NCBI GenBank assembly: GCA_003169975.1 | Contig: PNAA01000007.1 | Coordinates: forward strand, 107,267 to 156,952 | DNA from: Spartobacteria bacterium | GTDB lineage: Bacteria; Verrucomicrobiota; Verrucomicrobiia; Chthoniobacterales; UBA10450 | Length of the DNA stretch: 49,686 nt | Reading direction: 5' to 3' | Part shown: positions 39,205 to 49,686 of the stretch, piece by piece | Layout: every line of letters starts with the position of its first letter | How positions within the stretch are numbered: the stretch's first letter is position 1 | Translations under genes and position numbers: made by a program | The notes under the pieces: model-generated | Told to the model about the DNA's origin: nothing | Database searches by the model: none | The model's input: only the letters and a program-made list of their open reading frames with translations

Positions 39205-39322
39205 GACTCTGCCCGAAAGAACGCTTCTCCCCGCAGCTCTTTAAGCTTGCCAACGGCGACTCCCATCCGGTGAAACGGGCTCCGCGCGAGCATCTAGCGC
39301 GGCAAACCCGAAGAAACCCACC

Positions 39323-40827
39323 ATGAAGAAGCCGTCTCTCATCCTGCCGGTGCTGGTGCCAGCGTTATTCCTGATCCTGACGAATCAATCCGTCCGCGCA
39401 GATAATTCCACTTGGCTTCTCAATCCGACGAACAGCGATTGGAATACGGGAGCCAACTGGAGCAGGAACACTGTCCCGGGCGATATCGCGACTTTCGACG
39501 TTTCTAATGTGACAAATGTTTCGGTCTCTGCCTTCACTCCGATTCGTCAGATCATATTTGATTCTACTGCGAGTCCGTTCACCATCACCGTTTTGCCAAA
39601 CCAACTTTTAGAGTTCGCAGCCGTAGCCCAGGGCATAACCAACAATTCTAGCATGACACAGAACTTCGTTTCGGCGGTCGATAACACTGGTCAAGCGGGA
39701 AACTGTCTCTTTTTTTATGGGACTGTCAGCGGACAGGTTCTGTTTACGACTGAGGCATCAATTATACCCGGGGGGTTGCCCGGTGCAGTCGACTTTGACC
39801 TTAGTTCTAACTCAGGTGGTGCCACTTTTCACAACCTGGGCGGCGCGGTCGGCGGTCGTGCCGATTTTTCCGCGAGCGCAAGCGCGGGTGAAAGCACCAT
39901 CATCAGCGATGGGGCAACGGTGGCTGGCGGTATCGGCGGAGGAACTTCTTTTTCGCAAAGCAGGCCAAGCGCGGGCAATGCCACGCTCATTGCCAACGGC
40001 GGAACCAACGGCGGCGGCGGCGGATTTTTTCTCTTTGCGGATGGTTCGTTAGGGGGAACCGCGCGCCTGGAGGTGTTTGGCAACGGCTACATGGATGTGA
40101 GCGCGCACACCGGGCCCAGCCTTTCCATCGGCTCGATGGAAGGCGACGGCCAGATCTACCTCGGGAAAAGCACACTGATGGTCGGCACGAACAACCTGAG
40201 CATCAGCTTCTCCGGCGTGTTCCATCCCGGCAGCCCGACGGGCGGCAGCGGGACTGGCGCACTGACTAAGATCGGGAGTGGCACCTTGACCTTGAGCGGA
40301 GCAAACCTTTACACCGCAGGCACGACTGTCAGTGCAGGCGCCTTGGTCATCAGTAACACCACCGCTCAGGCACGGGCACTGGTGCGGTGAGTGTCAATGC
40401 GGGTACATTAGGCGGCAAAGGCATCATCTCGGGGGCAGTGGCCTTGAACGCGGGAGCTTTACTTGCCCCAGCCCACGGAACTAAGGCTCAATCAACCCTC
40501 ACCATCCAAAGCCCGATCACCTTCAATGCTGGCTCGACCTACACCTATACCTTCAAGGCCAAGGCGAACAAAGCGAAGACGGACAAGGTGATTGCCAAGG
40601 GAGTGACGATCAACAGCGGAGCGAGCTTCGCACTGAGCGGGACGACCAAGGGAACGCTGACTAGCGGCCTGGTCCTGACCGTAATCAGCAATACGAGTGC
40701 GAGCGCGATCAGCGGCACCTTCAGCAACCTGGCCGACGGCGCAATCGTGAGTGTGAACGGCAACAACCTCCAGGCCAGTTACGAACGTGGCGATGGCAAC
40801 GATCTTACGCTGACAGTCGTGCCGTAA
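39323..40827 (+). pseudogene. Autotransporter-associated beta-strand (PATR) secreted protein, one frameshift
   Basis: Signal peptide (MKKPSLILPVLVPALFLILT), then a G/N/S/T-rich beta-solenoid protein: WNTGANWSRNTVPGDIATF, repeated GGATFHNLGG-like strands, and the PATR motif GALTKIGSGTLTLSGANLYT. The first frame ends at 40390 and the second opens at 40387 (SVNAGTLGGKGIISGAVAL) and ends at GDGNDLTLTVVP. Comparison with the intact paralogue at 46942 (TGSATGTGTVQVNAGALGG) shows that a one-base indel near 40364 causes the break. The joined length, about 501 residues, equals that of the paralogue. There is no C-terminal autotransporter barrel, so the name reflects the repeats only. Confidence 0.82.
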
Positions 40828-40920
40828 CTGGAGGGCATCCGCGCTGTCGGTGCCTTGAAATCGGTGCCTTGGGGTGGCGCGAGGAAGCGACGGCGCGCTT
40901 CCCTCCAACAAAGCAGCTGA

Positions 40921-41253
40921 TTACTCCCGACGCTGCTTCTCGACGAGCGTCTTGAGCTGCCGCTCCATCGTCTTAAATGCGTCGTTGATTACTTTGCTCA
41001 ACGGCTCATGCATCTCGTGCTCGGCCTGTTTCTCATCCGCGACCAGTTCGTGACCCGGCGGGACGGTGACATCGATCCGCACCCGGAATGGATTGCCCGA
41101 ATGCTGCGCGCGATTCGGGTGCTCGATCACGACGTCGCACCGGCTGATGTGATCGCAGAAGCGATCGAGCCGCGCCGCTTTGTTGCGGATGAGTTCGTCG
41201 AGCTGGTCCGATTTCTCGACCCCCCGGTATGAAATTCCAACGGGTAATTGCAT
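40921..41253 (-). CDS. Ribosome hibernation/ribosome-associated inhibitor protein (HPF/RaiA family)
   Basis: 110-residue short-form HPF/RaiA protein, which binds the 30S decoding region during stationary phase or stress. It begins MQLPVGISYRGVEKSDQLDE, followed by ISRCDVVIEHPNRAQHSGNP, VRIDVTVPPGHELVA, and a helical, basic end (INDAFKTMERQLKTLVEKQR) with the AF-x-x-x-x-RQL signature. It starts 19 bp after the stop of the attachment-family protein and is probably co-transcribed with it. No long C-terminal dimerisation domain is present. Confidence 0.9.
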   Translation of the reverse strand: MQLPVGISYRGVEKSDQLDELIRNKAARLDRFCDHISRCDVVIEHPNRAQHSGNPFRVRIDVTVPPGHELVADEKQAEHEMHEPLSKVINDAFKTMERQLKTLVEKQRRE

Positions 41254-41272
41254 CGCCCAATATAGTGCAAAA

Positions 41273-41734
41273 TCAGAGCGACTGAAGCGAGCGAAAGTGA
41301 TGCGCCAACTTCGACGACTCGATTTTCAAGAGGTCGGACTTCACGTGCTCGACGACGCGGTTGCGGACCGGCGCCGGCAGCAACTCCGCAATGGTGGAGT
41401 GAATCGAGGCCGGCGCGGCAAACGACCAGCCGGCGGTGGTCTCGCGCTTCACCACCTCGGCGATGTGTTCGGCGAGCTGTTTGCAAATGCGCCGGTCGTT
41501 CTCCGTTTCGAGGGCGGTGCGTTCCGCGATCGAGTTGGCGTGGCGGCTGTGGCCGTCGCTCACCGGGAAACGGCCGGCCTGGTCGGTGAGTTTGTCGTCG
41601 TAACGCCCGTGGGAGTCGGTAAGGTCAAACGCCTGCACCAGTTGCAGGCTGGCGCCGCGATTCGGCGTGTCGTTAACCCGGTAGGCTTTGACGCCGCCGC
41701 GATCGGCGACAACGATGAGTGATGTCGGTGTCAT
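41273..41734 (-). CDS. Host attachment family protein (baeRF-like fold)
   Basis: About 153 residues from the ATG at 41734 (MTPTSLIVVADRGGVKAYRV); an ATG 18 bp upstream is also in frame. The family is annotated as 'protein required for attachment to host cells', after a plant-associated bacterium, and is related to the archaeal release-factor-like fold. Visible markers are VVADRGGVKAYRV, GRYDDKLTDQAGRFPVSDGH and the end LAHHFRSL. In this free-living context attachment is doubtful; the gene sits with raiA and glgX, which points to a stress or stationary-phase role. Confidence 0.82.
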   Translation of the reverse strand: MTPTSLIVVADRGGVKAYRVNDTPNRGASLQLVQAFDLTDSHGRYDDKLTDQAGRFPVSDGHSRHANSIAERTALETENDRRICKQLAEHIAEVVKRETTAGWSFAAPASIHSTIAELLPAPVRNRVVEHVKSDLLKIESSKLAHHFRSLQSL

Positions 41735-41770
41735 GGCAATAGAAGATCGCACACCGTGCGCTTTTCGCGC

Positions 41771-44032
41771 TCAATCTTCGGAGGGCGCCGGCTCTTCTTT
41801 CGGTTCAGGCGTTGCCGCTTCTTTCGGGGGTTCGCCGAGGTGCGGTAATTCGAACTGCCGTTTCTTCCACGACTCATGGAGCGCCCGTGTCGTCGAGCGG
41901 GTGGTGAGCTTGAGCAGCATGGTGGCGCGCTCTTTTATTTCCAGCTCGTCGCCGGAGACGAAGTGCTGCGGCTCCTTGCAAAATCCATCGGCCGATGCGG
42001 TGTCGAGCAGAAGCTGCCAGGTGACGCGTTTCTGACCGGGCAAATCGAACTGCAGTGGCTCGTGGTGCGCGTTGATCAGCAAGAGGAATGTGTTGTCCCG
42101 GATCGGCTCGCCCTCGAAATTCTGCACGTCGATCGTGTCGCCGCTCAGGAGTATGCCGAGGCAGCGGACAAAGGGCGAATTCCATTCCTCTTCGGTCATC
42201 TCGGCCCCCCCGGGGTTGAACCACATCACGTCGCGAATTTCGGAGCCGCGAATCCGGCGGCCCTGGAAAAATTTCGGACGCCGAAAAACCGGGTGCTTAT
42301 GCCGGAGCCGGATCAATCCCTTGGTAAATTCGAGCATTGATTTCTGTTCGTCGTCCAGGTTCCAGTTCAGCCAGCTGATTTCGTTATCCTGGCAATAGGC
42401 GTTGTTGTTGCCTTTTTGCGTGCGCGCCCATTCGTCGCCCGCGGTCAGCATCGGCACACCCTGGGAAAGGAGAAGCGTGGCGAGGAAATTGCGCCGCTGT
42501 TGCAGCCGGAGCTGCCTGATCTGGGGATCGTCGGTCGGGCCTTCCACGCCGCAATTCCAGGAGTGATTGTTGTTGTCGCCGTCGCGGTTGTCCTCGCCGT
42601 TCGCTTCGTTGTGCTTGTCGTTGTAACTGACGAGATCATTGAGCGTAAAACCGTCGTGCGCGGTGATGAAATTGATGCTCGCGTAAGGGCGCCGTCCATT
42701 GTGCTGGTAGAGATCCGGACTTCCCGTTAGGCGGTAGGCGAGCTCGCCGATCTTACCCTCGTCGCCTTTCCAGAAGGTGCGCACCGCGTCGCGGTATTTG
42801 CCGTTCCATTCCGCCCAGAGGATCGGGAAATTGCCGACCTGGTAGCCGCCTTCGCCCACGTCCCAGGGCTCGGCGATCAATTTCACCTGCGAGATGACCG
42901 GGTCCTGGTGAACGATTTCGAAAAAGGCGTGCAACTTGTTCACACCATTCTCGTCGCGCGCGAGGGTGGAGGCGAGGTCGAAACGGAAACCGTCGACATG
43001 CATGTCGTTCACCCAGTAACGCAGGCTGTCCATCACGAGCTGGAGGGTTCGCGTGTGGAGGAGATTGAAGGTGTTGCCGGTGCCGGTGAAATCCTTGTAG
43101 AAACGGGGATCTTCCGGCATGAGGCGGTAATAGGCCGGGTTGTCGATCCCGCGGAAACTGAGTGTCGGGCCGAGATGATTGCCCTCCGCGGTGTGATTGT
43201 AAACCACGTCGAGAATCACTTCGAGGCCGGCCGCGTGGAGGTTGCGCACCATGGTTTTGAATTCGGTCACCTGGCCACCGGTCACGCCGCTGGAGGAATA
43301 CTTGCTGTCCGGCGCGAAGAAGCCGATCGAGTTGTAGCCCCAATAGTTCGTTAGGCCGCGGTCGACCAGCGCCTGGTCGTTGATGTAGGCGTGGACCGGC
43401 AGAAGCTCGACCGCGGTGATGCCGAGCTCCTTCAGGTATTCGATCGAGGCCGCGCTGCCAATGCCGGCGTAGGTCCCACGCACTTCTTCCGGCACCTTTT
43501 CGTTGAGCTGCGTGAACCCCTTGGTGTGCATCTCGTAAATGATCGAGCTGTGCAGCGGCGTGCGCGGTGCTTTGTCGTCGCCCCATTCAAACCCGTTCTC
43601 GATCACCACGGCCTTCGGCATGCCCCAGGCGTCGTCTCGGAAATCGGGCGTCAAGTCTTCCGCCGGATCGCCGACGACGTAGCCCGACATCTCATCCGAC
43701 CAATTGACGTGGCCGGCGATCGCCTTCGCGTAGGGATCGATAAGCAGCTTGGCGTTGTTAAAGCGCAACCCACGCTCCGGTTCGTACGGCCCGGAAACAC
43801 GGTAGCCGTAAAGCTGACCGGGCCGCGCGTCGGGCAGGAAGATGTGCCAGACCTGGTCGGTGTGTTCGGTCATCGGGATGCGGATGTTTTCCTGGCGCGC
43901 ATCGGGGGATTCGAAGAGGCAAAGATCGACCGAGGCCGCGCTCTCGGAGAAGAGGGCAAAATTAACGCCGTTACCGAGCCAGGTGGCGCCGAGTGGATAA
44001 GGATAGCCGAGCCAAACTTTGACGGGAGTCAT
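41771..44032 (-). CDS. glgX: Glycogen debranching enzyme GlgX
   Basis: GH13 enzyme that cuts alpha-1,6 branches of glycogen limit dextrins. 753 residues: an N-terminal CBM48 domain ([20 protein letters not shown]), then the catalytic barrel with [13 protein letters not shown], the nucleophile Asp in [15 protein letters not shown], the acid/base Glu in [20 protein letters not shown], and the transition-state pair in [18 protein letters not shown]. The last 25 residues are Glu/Pro-rich ([16 protein letters not shown]). Other glycogen genes are not in the window. It lies 37 bp upstream of the attachment-family gene on the same strand. Confidence 0.96.
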   Translation of the reverse strand: MTPVKVWLGYPYPLGATWLGNGVNFALFSESAASVDLCLFESPDARQENIRIPMTEHTDQVWHIFLPDARPGQLYGYRVSGPYEPERGLRFNNAKLLIDPYAKAIAGHVNWSDEMSGYVVGDPAEDLTPDFRDDAWGMPKAVVIENGFEWGDDKAPRTPLHSSIIYEMHTKGFTQLNEKVPEEVRGTYAGIGSAASIEYLKELGITAVELLPVHAYINDQALVDRGLTNYWGYNSIGFFAPDSKYSSSGVTGGQVTEFKTMVRNLHAAGLEVILDVVYNHTAEGNHLGPTLSFRGIDNPAYYRLMPEDPRFYKDFTGTGNTFNLLHTRTLQLVMDSLRYWVNDMHVDGFRFDLASTLARDENGVNKLHAFFEIVHQDPVISQVKLIAEPWDVGEGGYQVGNFPILWAEWNGKYRDAVRTFWKGDEGKIGELAYRLTGSPDLYQHNGRRPYASINFITAHDGFTLNDLVSYNDKHNEANGEDNRDGDNNNHSWNCGVEGPTDDPQIRQLRLQQRRNFLATLLLSQGVPMLTAGDEWARTQKGNNNAYCQDNEISWLNWNLDDEQKSMLEFTKGLIRLRHKHPVFRRPKFFQGRRIRGSEIRDVMWFNPGGAEMTEEEWNSPFVRCLGILLSGDTIDVQNFEGEPIRDNTFLLLINAHHEPLQFDLPGQKRVTWQLLLDTASADGFCKEPQHFVSGDELEIKERATMLLKLTTRSTTRALHESWKKRQFELPHLGEPPKEAATPEPKEEPAPSED

Positions 44033-44152
44033 GGATTGCGGACGTGTTTATCCTATCGGGAGGGAGGCACGCAAGTGTAGCGGCGGCCGTCATTCCGACC
44101 GAGCCGCTCGAGCGAGGATTCAAGAAAAGGAAAAAGTCGGCGAGGTCGGCGC

Positions 44153-45523
<1,371 letters not shown>

Positions 45524-45608
45524 ATTCTCAGGACGGAGACTATCGCAGGGATGAGAAAAGAAAAGTCAAAGATGAGAATCGCGCCGCGCGCGTTCACTGC
45601 TGGCTCTT

Positions 45609-45640
45609 CTGTAGCCGGGGTCGGTGACCCTGCCCGCGGG
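45609..45640. repeat. Partial TGTAGCC-family element
   Basis: TGTAGCCGGGGTCGGTGACC followed by CTGCCCGCGGG, close to the left end of the full elements at 8186 and 16750. The right end is missing. It lies in the 755-bp stretch without a gene between the NtrC-type gene and the hydrolase pseudogene. Confidence 0.55.
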
Positions 45641-45726
45641 TTATGGAAATTTGTGCAAGCCGCACAATCGCAGCCAAACCCGAAGCGACAGCACAGCAAG
45701 CCGATAATGTCCGTCTATTCCGAGCC

Positions 45727-45957
45727 TTCATCGCGCGACCCGGAGCGCGGCTCCGGCGACGCCGAGGGGCGGTTGCGCCGTGCGGAGCGGCCAATTGTGC
45801 GACGCCGAGAGGCGTTCGCACGGCACCGGGGAGCGATTGCGCGCCGCCGAGATGCGATTGCACCGAGCCAAGGGATTGCTGCGTTGAGACGAGCGTCAAT
45901 CGCGCCGCACCAAGAAAGCATCGCACGGCGCCAAGAGTCAATCTGCGAGTCACTTAG
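45727..45957. repeat. Degenerate 21-bp tandem repeat, about eleven units
   Basis: Units of 21 bp (some 20-23) follow a loose pattern such as GATTGCGCGCCGCCGAGATG, GTTCGCACGGCACCGGGGAG and AATCGCGCCGCACCAAGAAA, sharing a Y-GCRC core about every two helical turns. Open frames exist across it on both strands but with simple repeated residues (for example REAFARHRGAIARRRDAIAP) and no start signal, so I treat it as non-coding. Confidence 0.6.
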
Positions 45958-46039
45958 GCATGAAGCGGAGGAATCTTCGTGAATCTGCGACGCGAGGCAA
46001 CATCCGGTTGCACAAAACACGGCCCGGTGGGTGAGGAGA

Positions 46040-46760
46040 GATGATTTCTGGCACGGCCTCGGCGATTTCCCCTGCGGTAGAGGAAAGCTGCCCGCAGCTC
46101 ACCAAAGCGGTGTTCCAGAATAAGCACGAAGCTTGCAAGAAATAATCTTGACGACAGGCGCAGTTTTCTGTTCTCCTCGGGTACGCGACCCGATCACCCC
46201 ATGAAACGCGCATCTTTTTCTCGGCCCAGTGGCCTTCCCGTTTTTCTCCGCCGCAGAACCCATCCCAAACCGCCCACCATGATGAAGTTACCGACAACCC
46301 AACCTCTCAACCTCTCGAACGCTCAAGGGGCTCGGCCTTTGTTTTCTCGTAGCGGTTGACTGCTTTTTCCTCGTACTGCTAAGCCTAAATACAACCTCGA
46401 CCTTAAACGCCCAGACGCCGACTCCGCCCTTTACGCCAACTCCCACGTGCACTGTAACGCCGACCCCTACGGTTACCCCTAGCCCAAGCCCAACGCCGTG
46501 CAATACATGCTCGCCACATGCGACTCCACCGCCAGTTCCTCCGACGGCCACGCCGATCCCCAGTCCGTATCAGTTGCCTGTGGGTCAAGGCGTTTTGGAA
46601 TGGCGGCCTTTCATTCCGCCTAGCGAGGGTCCTACGTGGCCCTGCATCTTGCTCCTTCACCCAGGAGGCTTCTACATGGGTAGTATGTATGGGCAGGCTC
46701 TGAAGTTGTGGCCCAGGATCTCGCAAACGCTGGCTACTACACTCTTGTGGCCTCATACCG
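46040..46760. repeat. Direct duplication, copy 1
   Basis: About 720 bp that align with 48625-49345: the upstream words TTCCAGAATAAGCACGAAG, AATAATCTTGACGACAGGC and CCATGAAACGCGCATC, then the start of the hydrolase gene, the Pro/Thr-rich linker and HPGGFYMGSMYGQ. Similarity is high but not perfect, with single-base indels. The two copies flank the intact PATR gene. Confidence 0.8.
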
Positions 46761-46884
46761 GCTGGCGCCCCCGATTCCTCGGCCCACGCCATGGATCTCT
46801 GGTTTGAAAGTGACGACGGCAATCCTGTAGCCAAGTTGATCAGCACCAGGGTAATCGAATTCCTTGACGCTCACCTGAAATAAA
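46279..46884 (+). pseudogene. Alpha/beta-hydrolase pseudogene with internal deletion
   Basis: The copy of the hydrolase at 49 kb. From ATG 46279 the frame ends at TGA near 46355, while a signal-peptide-like segment (FLVAVDCFFLVLLSL), a Pro/Thr linker (TPTCTVTPTPTVTPSPSP) and GQGVLEWRPFIPPSEG, HPGGFYMGSMYGQ are in another frame. After GQALK one base is missing, and the original frame resumes as VAQDLANAGYYTLVASYRLA. Next comes a deletion that removes the nucleophile elbow, ending with the family's C-terminus (HAMDLWFESDDGNPVAKLIS, EFLDAHLK) up to 46884. It cannot make an active enzyme. Confidence 0.82.
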
Positions 46885-46941
46885 TCATGCTCGATTCGAT
46901 GACCTCATTTTCTCCTTTCACTTAATGGGATGTAAGACCAA

Positions 46942-48477
46942 ATGAAGAAACAACTCCTGATTCCGTTACTCGCCCTTTCTTTCCTGCCGTGGTCCGCCTA
47001 CGCCGGGAGTGGCACGTGGCTCGCTAACCCGGTCGAGAACAATTGGAATACGGCCGCCAATTGGTCTTCAGGGACGGTGCCTGATTCATCGACTGATATA
47101 GCGACTTTTAGTGTTTCCGGCATCACAGGAATATCGGTCACGGACTATACCACTGTGGGCGGGATTGTGTTTAGCGAAGGCGCGGACAGTTTCACGATTA
47201 CGCCGCTGCCTGGCACAAATATGCAGGTGCAAGGCGAAGGTATTTTCAATTTCTCTGAGGTGATGCAAACGTTTGTCTCGCCGGTCGATGGCGGGAGTTC
47301 CGGGAATTATGTCTTTTTTGGCGAGGGCTTCAGCGGGCCGACAATCACGGGCTTGGTAACCTTTACGCAGGAAGCGCGGAGTGCGGATACCGGAGATACA
47401 GGCTTTGTTCAATTTCAAACCGGGTCCTTCGCGGGTGATGCTACCTTCCATGACTTGGGAGCGACAGTGGCCGGCGGCGTTGGTGGACGCACCGATTTTT
47501 TTGACTCCCATACATCTGCCGACGAATCCACGATCATTAATGAGGGCGCGACCGTCGCTGGGGCGACCGGTGGAGCGAGCTCTTTCTTGCTCTTCAGCCC
47601 CACCGCCGGCAATGCCACTCTCATTGCCAACGCGGGGAGCAATGGCGGAGGCGGCGGCACTTTCACTTTCAAGGATGCTTCGACCGGTGGGACAGCGCGG
47701 GTCGAGCTCTTTGGCAATGGTTATCTTGACTTGAGCGGGAAGAATGGCGGTACCTTTTCAATTGGGTCAATCGAAGGGGACGGCCAGGTGTATCTGGGAC
47801 GGGAGAACTGTTCGGTCGGCAGTAATGGATTGAGCACCACCTTTTCCGGCGTGCTTCATCCCGGCGGGCCGGGCGGTGTCGGGCACGGCACTGGTGCACT
47901 GACCAAGATTGGCAGTGGCACATTGACCTTGAGCGGCGCGAATCTTTACACCGCGGGCACGACGGTGAGCGCGGGTACGCTGGTCGTGAGCAATACGACG
48001 GGCTCGGCAACCGGCACCGGCACCGTACAAGTCAACGCAGGCGCGCTCGGCGGCAGCGGGATCATTTCGGGCGCTGTGACTGTAGGCACGGGCAGCGGAG
48101 AGGGAGCGTTTCTCGCGCCCGCCGCTGGAACCACCAAGCAAGCCACCCTTACCATACAGAGCGGGCTCATCTTCAACGCCAACGCCACCTATACCTACAC
48201 CTTCAAAGCGAAAAAGAAGAAGGCTCGGGCCGACAAAGTGATTGCCAACGGAGTCACGATCAACAGCGGCGCTATATTCGCCTTTCAAGGCACGGCGCAA
48301 GGCACCCTGACGCAAGGCCTCGTCTTGACCGCGATCAGCAACACCGCCGCGACGCCGATCGTCGGCACCTTCAGCAATCTCCCCGACGGCGCGATCCTGA
48401 CCGTCAACGGGAACAATTTCCAAGCCAACTACGAAGGCGGCGATGGCAACGATCTCACGCTCACGGTGGCGCACTAG
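46942..48477 (+). CDS. Autotransporter-associated beta-strand (PATR) secreted protein
   Basis: Intact 511-residue paralogue of the frameshifted gene at 39323. Signal peptide (MKKQLLIPLLALSFLPWSAYA), then WLANPVENNWNTAANWSSGT, strand repeats (GGVGGRTDFFDSHTSADEST, GATGGASSFLLFSPTAGNAT), the PATR motif GALTKIGSGTLTLSGANLYT, and the C-terminal half (TYTYTFKAKKKKARADKVIA, EGGDGNDLTLTVAH). No beta-barrel or PEP-CTERM motif follows, so it should be released or loosely surface-bound. The fold is a right-handed beta-solenoid by family. It is 57 bp downstream of the hydrolase pseudogene and followed by a strong hairpin. Confidence 0.88.
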   Translation: MKKQLLIPLLALSFLPWSAYAGSGTWLANPVENNWNTAANWSSGTVPDSSTDIATFSVSGITGISVTDYTTVGGIVFSEGADSFTITPLPGTNMQVQGEGIFNFSEVMQTFVSPVDGGSSGNYVFFGEGFSGPTITGLVTFTQEARSADTGDTGFVQFQTGSFAGDATFHDLGATVAGGVGGRTDFFDSHTSADESTIINEGATVAGATGGASSFLLFSPTAGNATLIANAGSNGGGGGTFTFKDASTGGTARVELFGNGYLDLSGKNGGTFSIGSIEGDGQVYLGRENCSVGSNGLSTTFSGVLHPGGPGGVGHGTGALTKIGSGTLTLSGANLYTAGTTVSAGTLVVSNTTGSATGTGTVQVNAGALGGSGIISGAVTVGTGSGEGAFLAPAAGTTKQATLTIQSGLIFNANATYTYTFKAKKKKARADKVIANGVTINSGAIFAFQGTAQGTLTQGLVLTAISNTAATPIVGTFSNLPDGAILTVNGNNFQANYEGGDGNDLTLTVAH

Positions 48478-48479
48478 TT

Positions 48480-48506
48480 GTAGCCGGGGGCGATGACCCC
48501 GGCTAC
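48480..48506. terminator. Perfect hairpin after the PATR gene (TGTAGCC-family)
   Basis: GTAGCCGGGG (48480-48489) and CCCCGGCTAC (48497-48506) form a perfect ten-base-pair stem with a seven-base loop, three bases after the stop codon. It is the compact form of the GTTGTAGCC family. No T-run follows, so termination is possible but unproven. Confidence 0.6.
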
Positions 48507-48624
48507 GGTTTGTCGCTTGTGGCGCGACCGGCGACGAGCAGCCACGGGGACTGGGTCGCTCCATGCGGATGGGGCGCTCACAAGGATTTGGCGCTCTTTC
48601 CTGGCCCGGCGTGCGAGATCTAAT

Positions 48625-49345
48625 CTCGCGCACCGCCTCGGTGCTTTCGCCCGGTGAGAGGAAAGCGGTCCGCGTTCACCAAAGCTTAGTTCCAGAATAA
48701 GCACGAAGTTTGCAAAAAATAATCTTGACGACAGGCACAGTTTTCTGTTCTCCTCGGTTCGCGACCCGATCACCCCATGAAACGCGCATCTTTTTCTCTG
48801 CCCAGCGGCCTTCCCGCTTTTCTCCGCCGCAGAACCATCCCAAACCGCCCACCATTATGAAAACTACCGACAACCCAACCTCTCAAACGCTCAAACGCTC
48901 AAGCGGCTCGGCCTTTGCTGTCTGGTAGCGGTTGACTGCTTTTTCTTCGTACTGCTTAGCCTGAAGCTGACCTCGACGGCGAACGCGCTACCTCCCACGC
49001 CTACTCCTACGCCTACTCCCACGTGCACGGTAACGCCGACCCCTGCGGTTACCCATAGCCCGACCCCAACGCCGTGCAATATGTGCTCGCCACACATGAC
49101 GCCGGCTGGTTTTCCCACCGCGACCCCGATCCCCAGTCCGTATCAGTTGCCTGTGGGTCAAGGCGTTTTGGAATGGCGGCCCTACGCTCCAGCAAGCGGT
49201 GGTCCTAAATGGCCCTGTATCTTGCTCCTCCACCCAGGAGGCTTCTACATGGGTAGTATGTATGGGCAGGTTCTGGAGATGGTGGCCCAGGATCTCGCAG
49301 ACGCAGGCTACTACACTCTCGTGGCCTCCTACCGCCTGGCGCCCT
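48625..49345. repeat. Direct duplication, copy 2
   Basis: Aligns with 46040-46760 (see that entry): the same upstream region, hydrolase start and Pro/Thr linker. The 380-bp stretch 48478-48856 otherwise holds only the hairpin at 48480; no gene was recognised in it. Confidence 0.8.
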
Positions 49346-49668
49346 GCGGCGTGATCATGCAGCAGCCCTGCCATGACGTTGACGCGTTATCGGGGCGGCC
49401 TCCCGAACAGACCGATGACGTCAAGGCGGAAATTCGCGCCATTCGCGCCGATACTGTTCATTGCAATGGCATGGTCGGAGTAGTAGGTGGATCGGCCGGC
49501 GGAAGCCACGCACTCTTTGTCGCACTCGATACCAGCACTTCCAGCACCTGGAACTCGTCCTTGCGTCCCGATTGTGCGGTTGGTTTATCCGGCGCCTACG
49601 ACTTTTCTGATCGTACGCCGGAAGATTATGACGTCCATCACGCTGACCCGGTTGCGACGTTTGCCTAG
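49081..49668 (+). CDS. Alpha/beta hydrolase (esterase-like), 5' and 3' ends disrupted
   Basis: Hydrolase of the HSL/BD-FAE-like alpha/beta family. The oxyanion motif HPGGFYMGS and the nucleophile elbow GVVGGSAGGSHA are present, then LRPDCAVGLSGAYDFSDRTP. The frame stops at 49668, before the catalytic Asp and His expected about 60-120 residues later, so the product seems truncated; the window ends 18 bp on. Upstream, the same frame continues without a stop through a Pro/Thr linker and a signal-peptide-like segment (LCCLVAVDCFFFVLLSLKLT), but the natural ATG at 48857 is in a different frame because of an extra 8-bp repeat unit at 48885-48900. It may be a pseudogene, or a phase-variable gene. 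Confidence 0.65.
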   Translation: MCSPHMTPAGFPTATPIPSPYQLPVGQGVLEWRPYAPASGGPKWPCILLLHPGGFYMGSMYGQVLEMVAQDLADAGYYTLVASYRLAPCGVIMQQPCHDVDALSGRPPEQTDDVKAEIRAIRADTVHCNGMVGVVGGSAGGSHALFVALDTSTSSTWNSSLRPDCAVGLSGAYDFSDRTPEDYDVHHADPVATFA

Positions 49669-49686
49669 AAGCTATCCGAAAAGTAG

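Noticed and set aside
45727-45957. CRISPR array
   Set aside because: Units are only about 21 bp, directly adjacent and degenerate, without spacers; no cas genes are in the window.
46150-46200. Sigma-70 promoter around TTGACG at about 46148 (and the same word near 48726)
   Set aside because: A -35-like TTGACG is present in both duplicate copies, but no acceptable -10 box lies 16-18 bp downstream.
45950-48873. Matching minus-strand frames at 45950-46297 and 48676-48873
   Set aside because: They look conserved only because the DNA is duplicated; they differ by frameshifts and have no start signals or known domain.

Overview
The window looks like a GC-rich (about 60 %) chromosome segment from a Verrucomicrobiota bacterium, most likely of the Chthoniobacterales/Spartobacteria type. 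I base this on gene content read from the sequence: GloVer-type repeat proteins, autotransporter-associated beta-strand (PATR) secreted proteins, TolB/FlgO-like TPR membrane proteins, DUF3185 and lmo0937-type small membrane proteins, and many intergenic hairpin elements ending in TGTAG/CTACA. The genus is an inference and was not tested.

Layout. 1-8.2 kb is core: rpoD and dnaG (minus strand), an NfeD/ClpP-class membrane protease coupled to an orphan MalG-type permease, a frameshifted secreted protein, tRNA-Arg(CCG), rplS, rnhB and yraN. 8.4-13 kb holds a GloVer repeat protein, a Ca2+/H+ antiporter and three tandem paralogues sharing an unrecognised C-terminal domain, one of them fused to a trypsin-like protease. 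13-16.7 kb is the activated-methyl cycle: metK-ahcY divergent from an ArsR-methyltransferase fusion (SahR-like), with two palindromes between them. 16.9-22.6 kb holds two TolB/TPR membrane proteins (one intact, one a pseudogene) around a class III lanthipeptide synthetase-like protein that lacks its cyclase domain and follows a 96-residue ORF.

22.6-33 kb contains lpdA, two small membrane proteins, a lipoprotein, a MurNAc kinase-etherase fusion (recycling of cell-wall amino sugar), ligA, and a minus-strand stress cluster: ECF sigma factor, one-pass membrane protein in the anti-sigma position, and an HtrA-like protein that has lost its catalytic triad. A YugP-type zinc peptidase and an M24 peptidase follow. 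33-45.5 kb has a very large ABCG-type transporter divergent from ftsH, a frameshifted PATR protein, raiA/hpf, a host-attachment-family protein, glgX and an NtrC-type regulator. The last 4 kb are accessory: a direct duplication of about 720 bp carrying two broken alpha/beta-hydrolase genes flanks an intact PATR gene.

The most unusual signals are (1) the octamer CGTTAGGC, found 20 times on the two strands against about two expected from base composition, mostly inside genes and often forcing rare codons; (2) the cyclase-less LanKC-like enzyme with its adjacent small ORF; (3) the sigma/anti-sigma/dead-HtrA cluster; (4) the tandem paralogue array at 11-13 kb; and (5) AT-hook repeats ahead of region 1.1 of the housekeeping sigma factor. 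Several genes carry single-base frameshifts; without reads I cannot separate real decay from assembly error.
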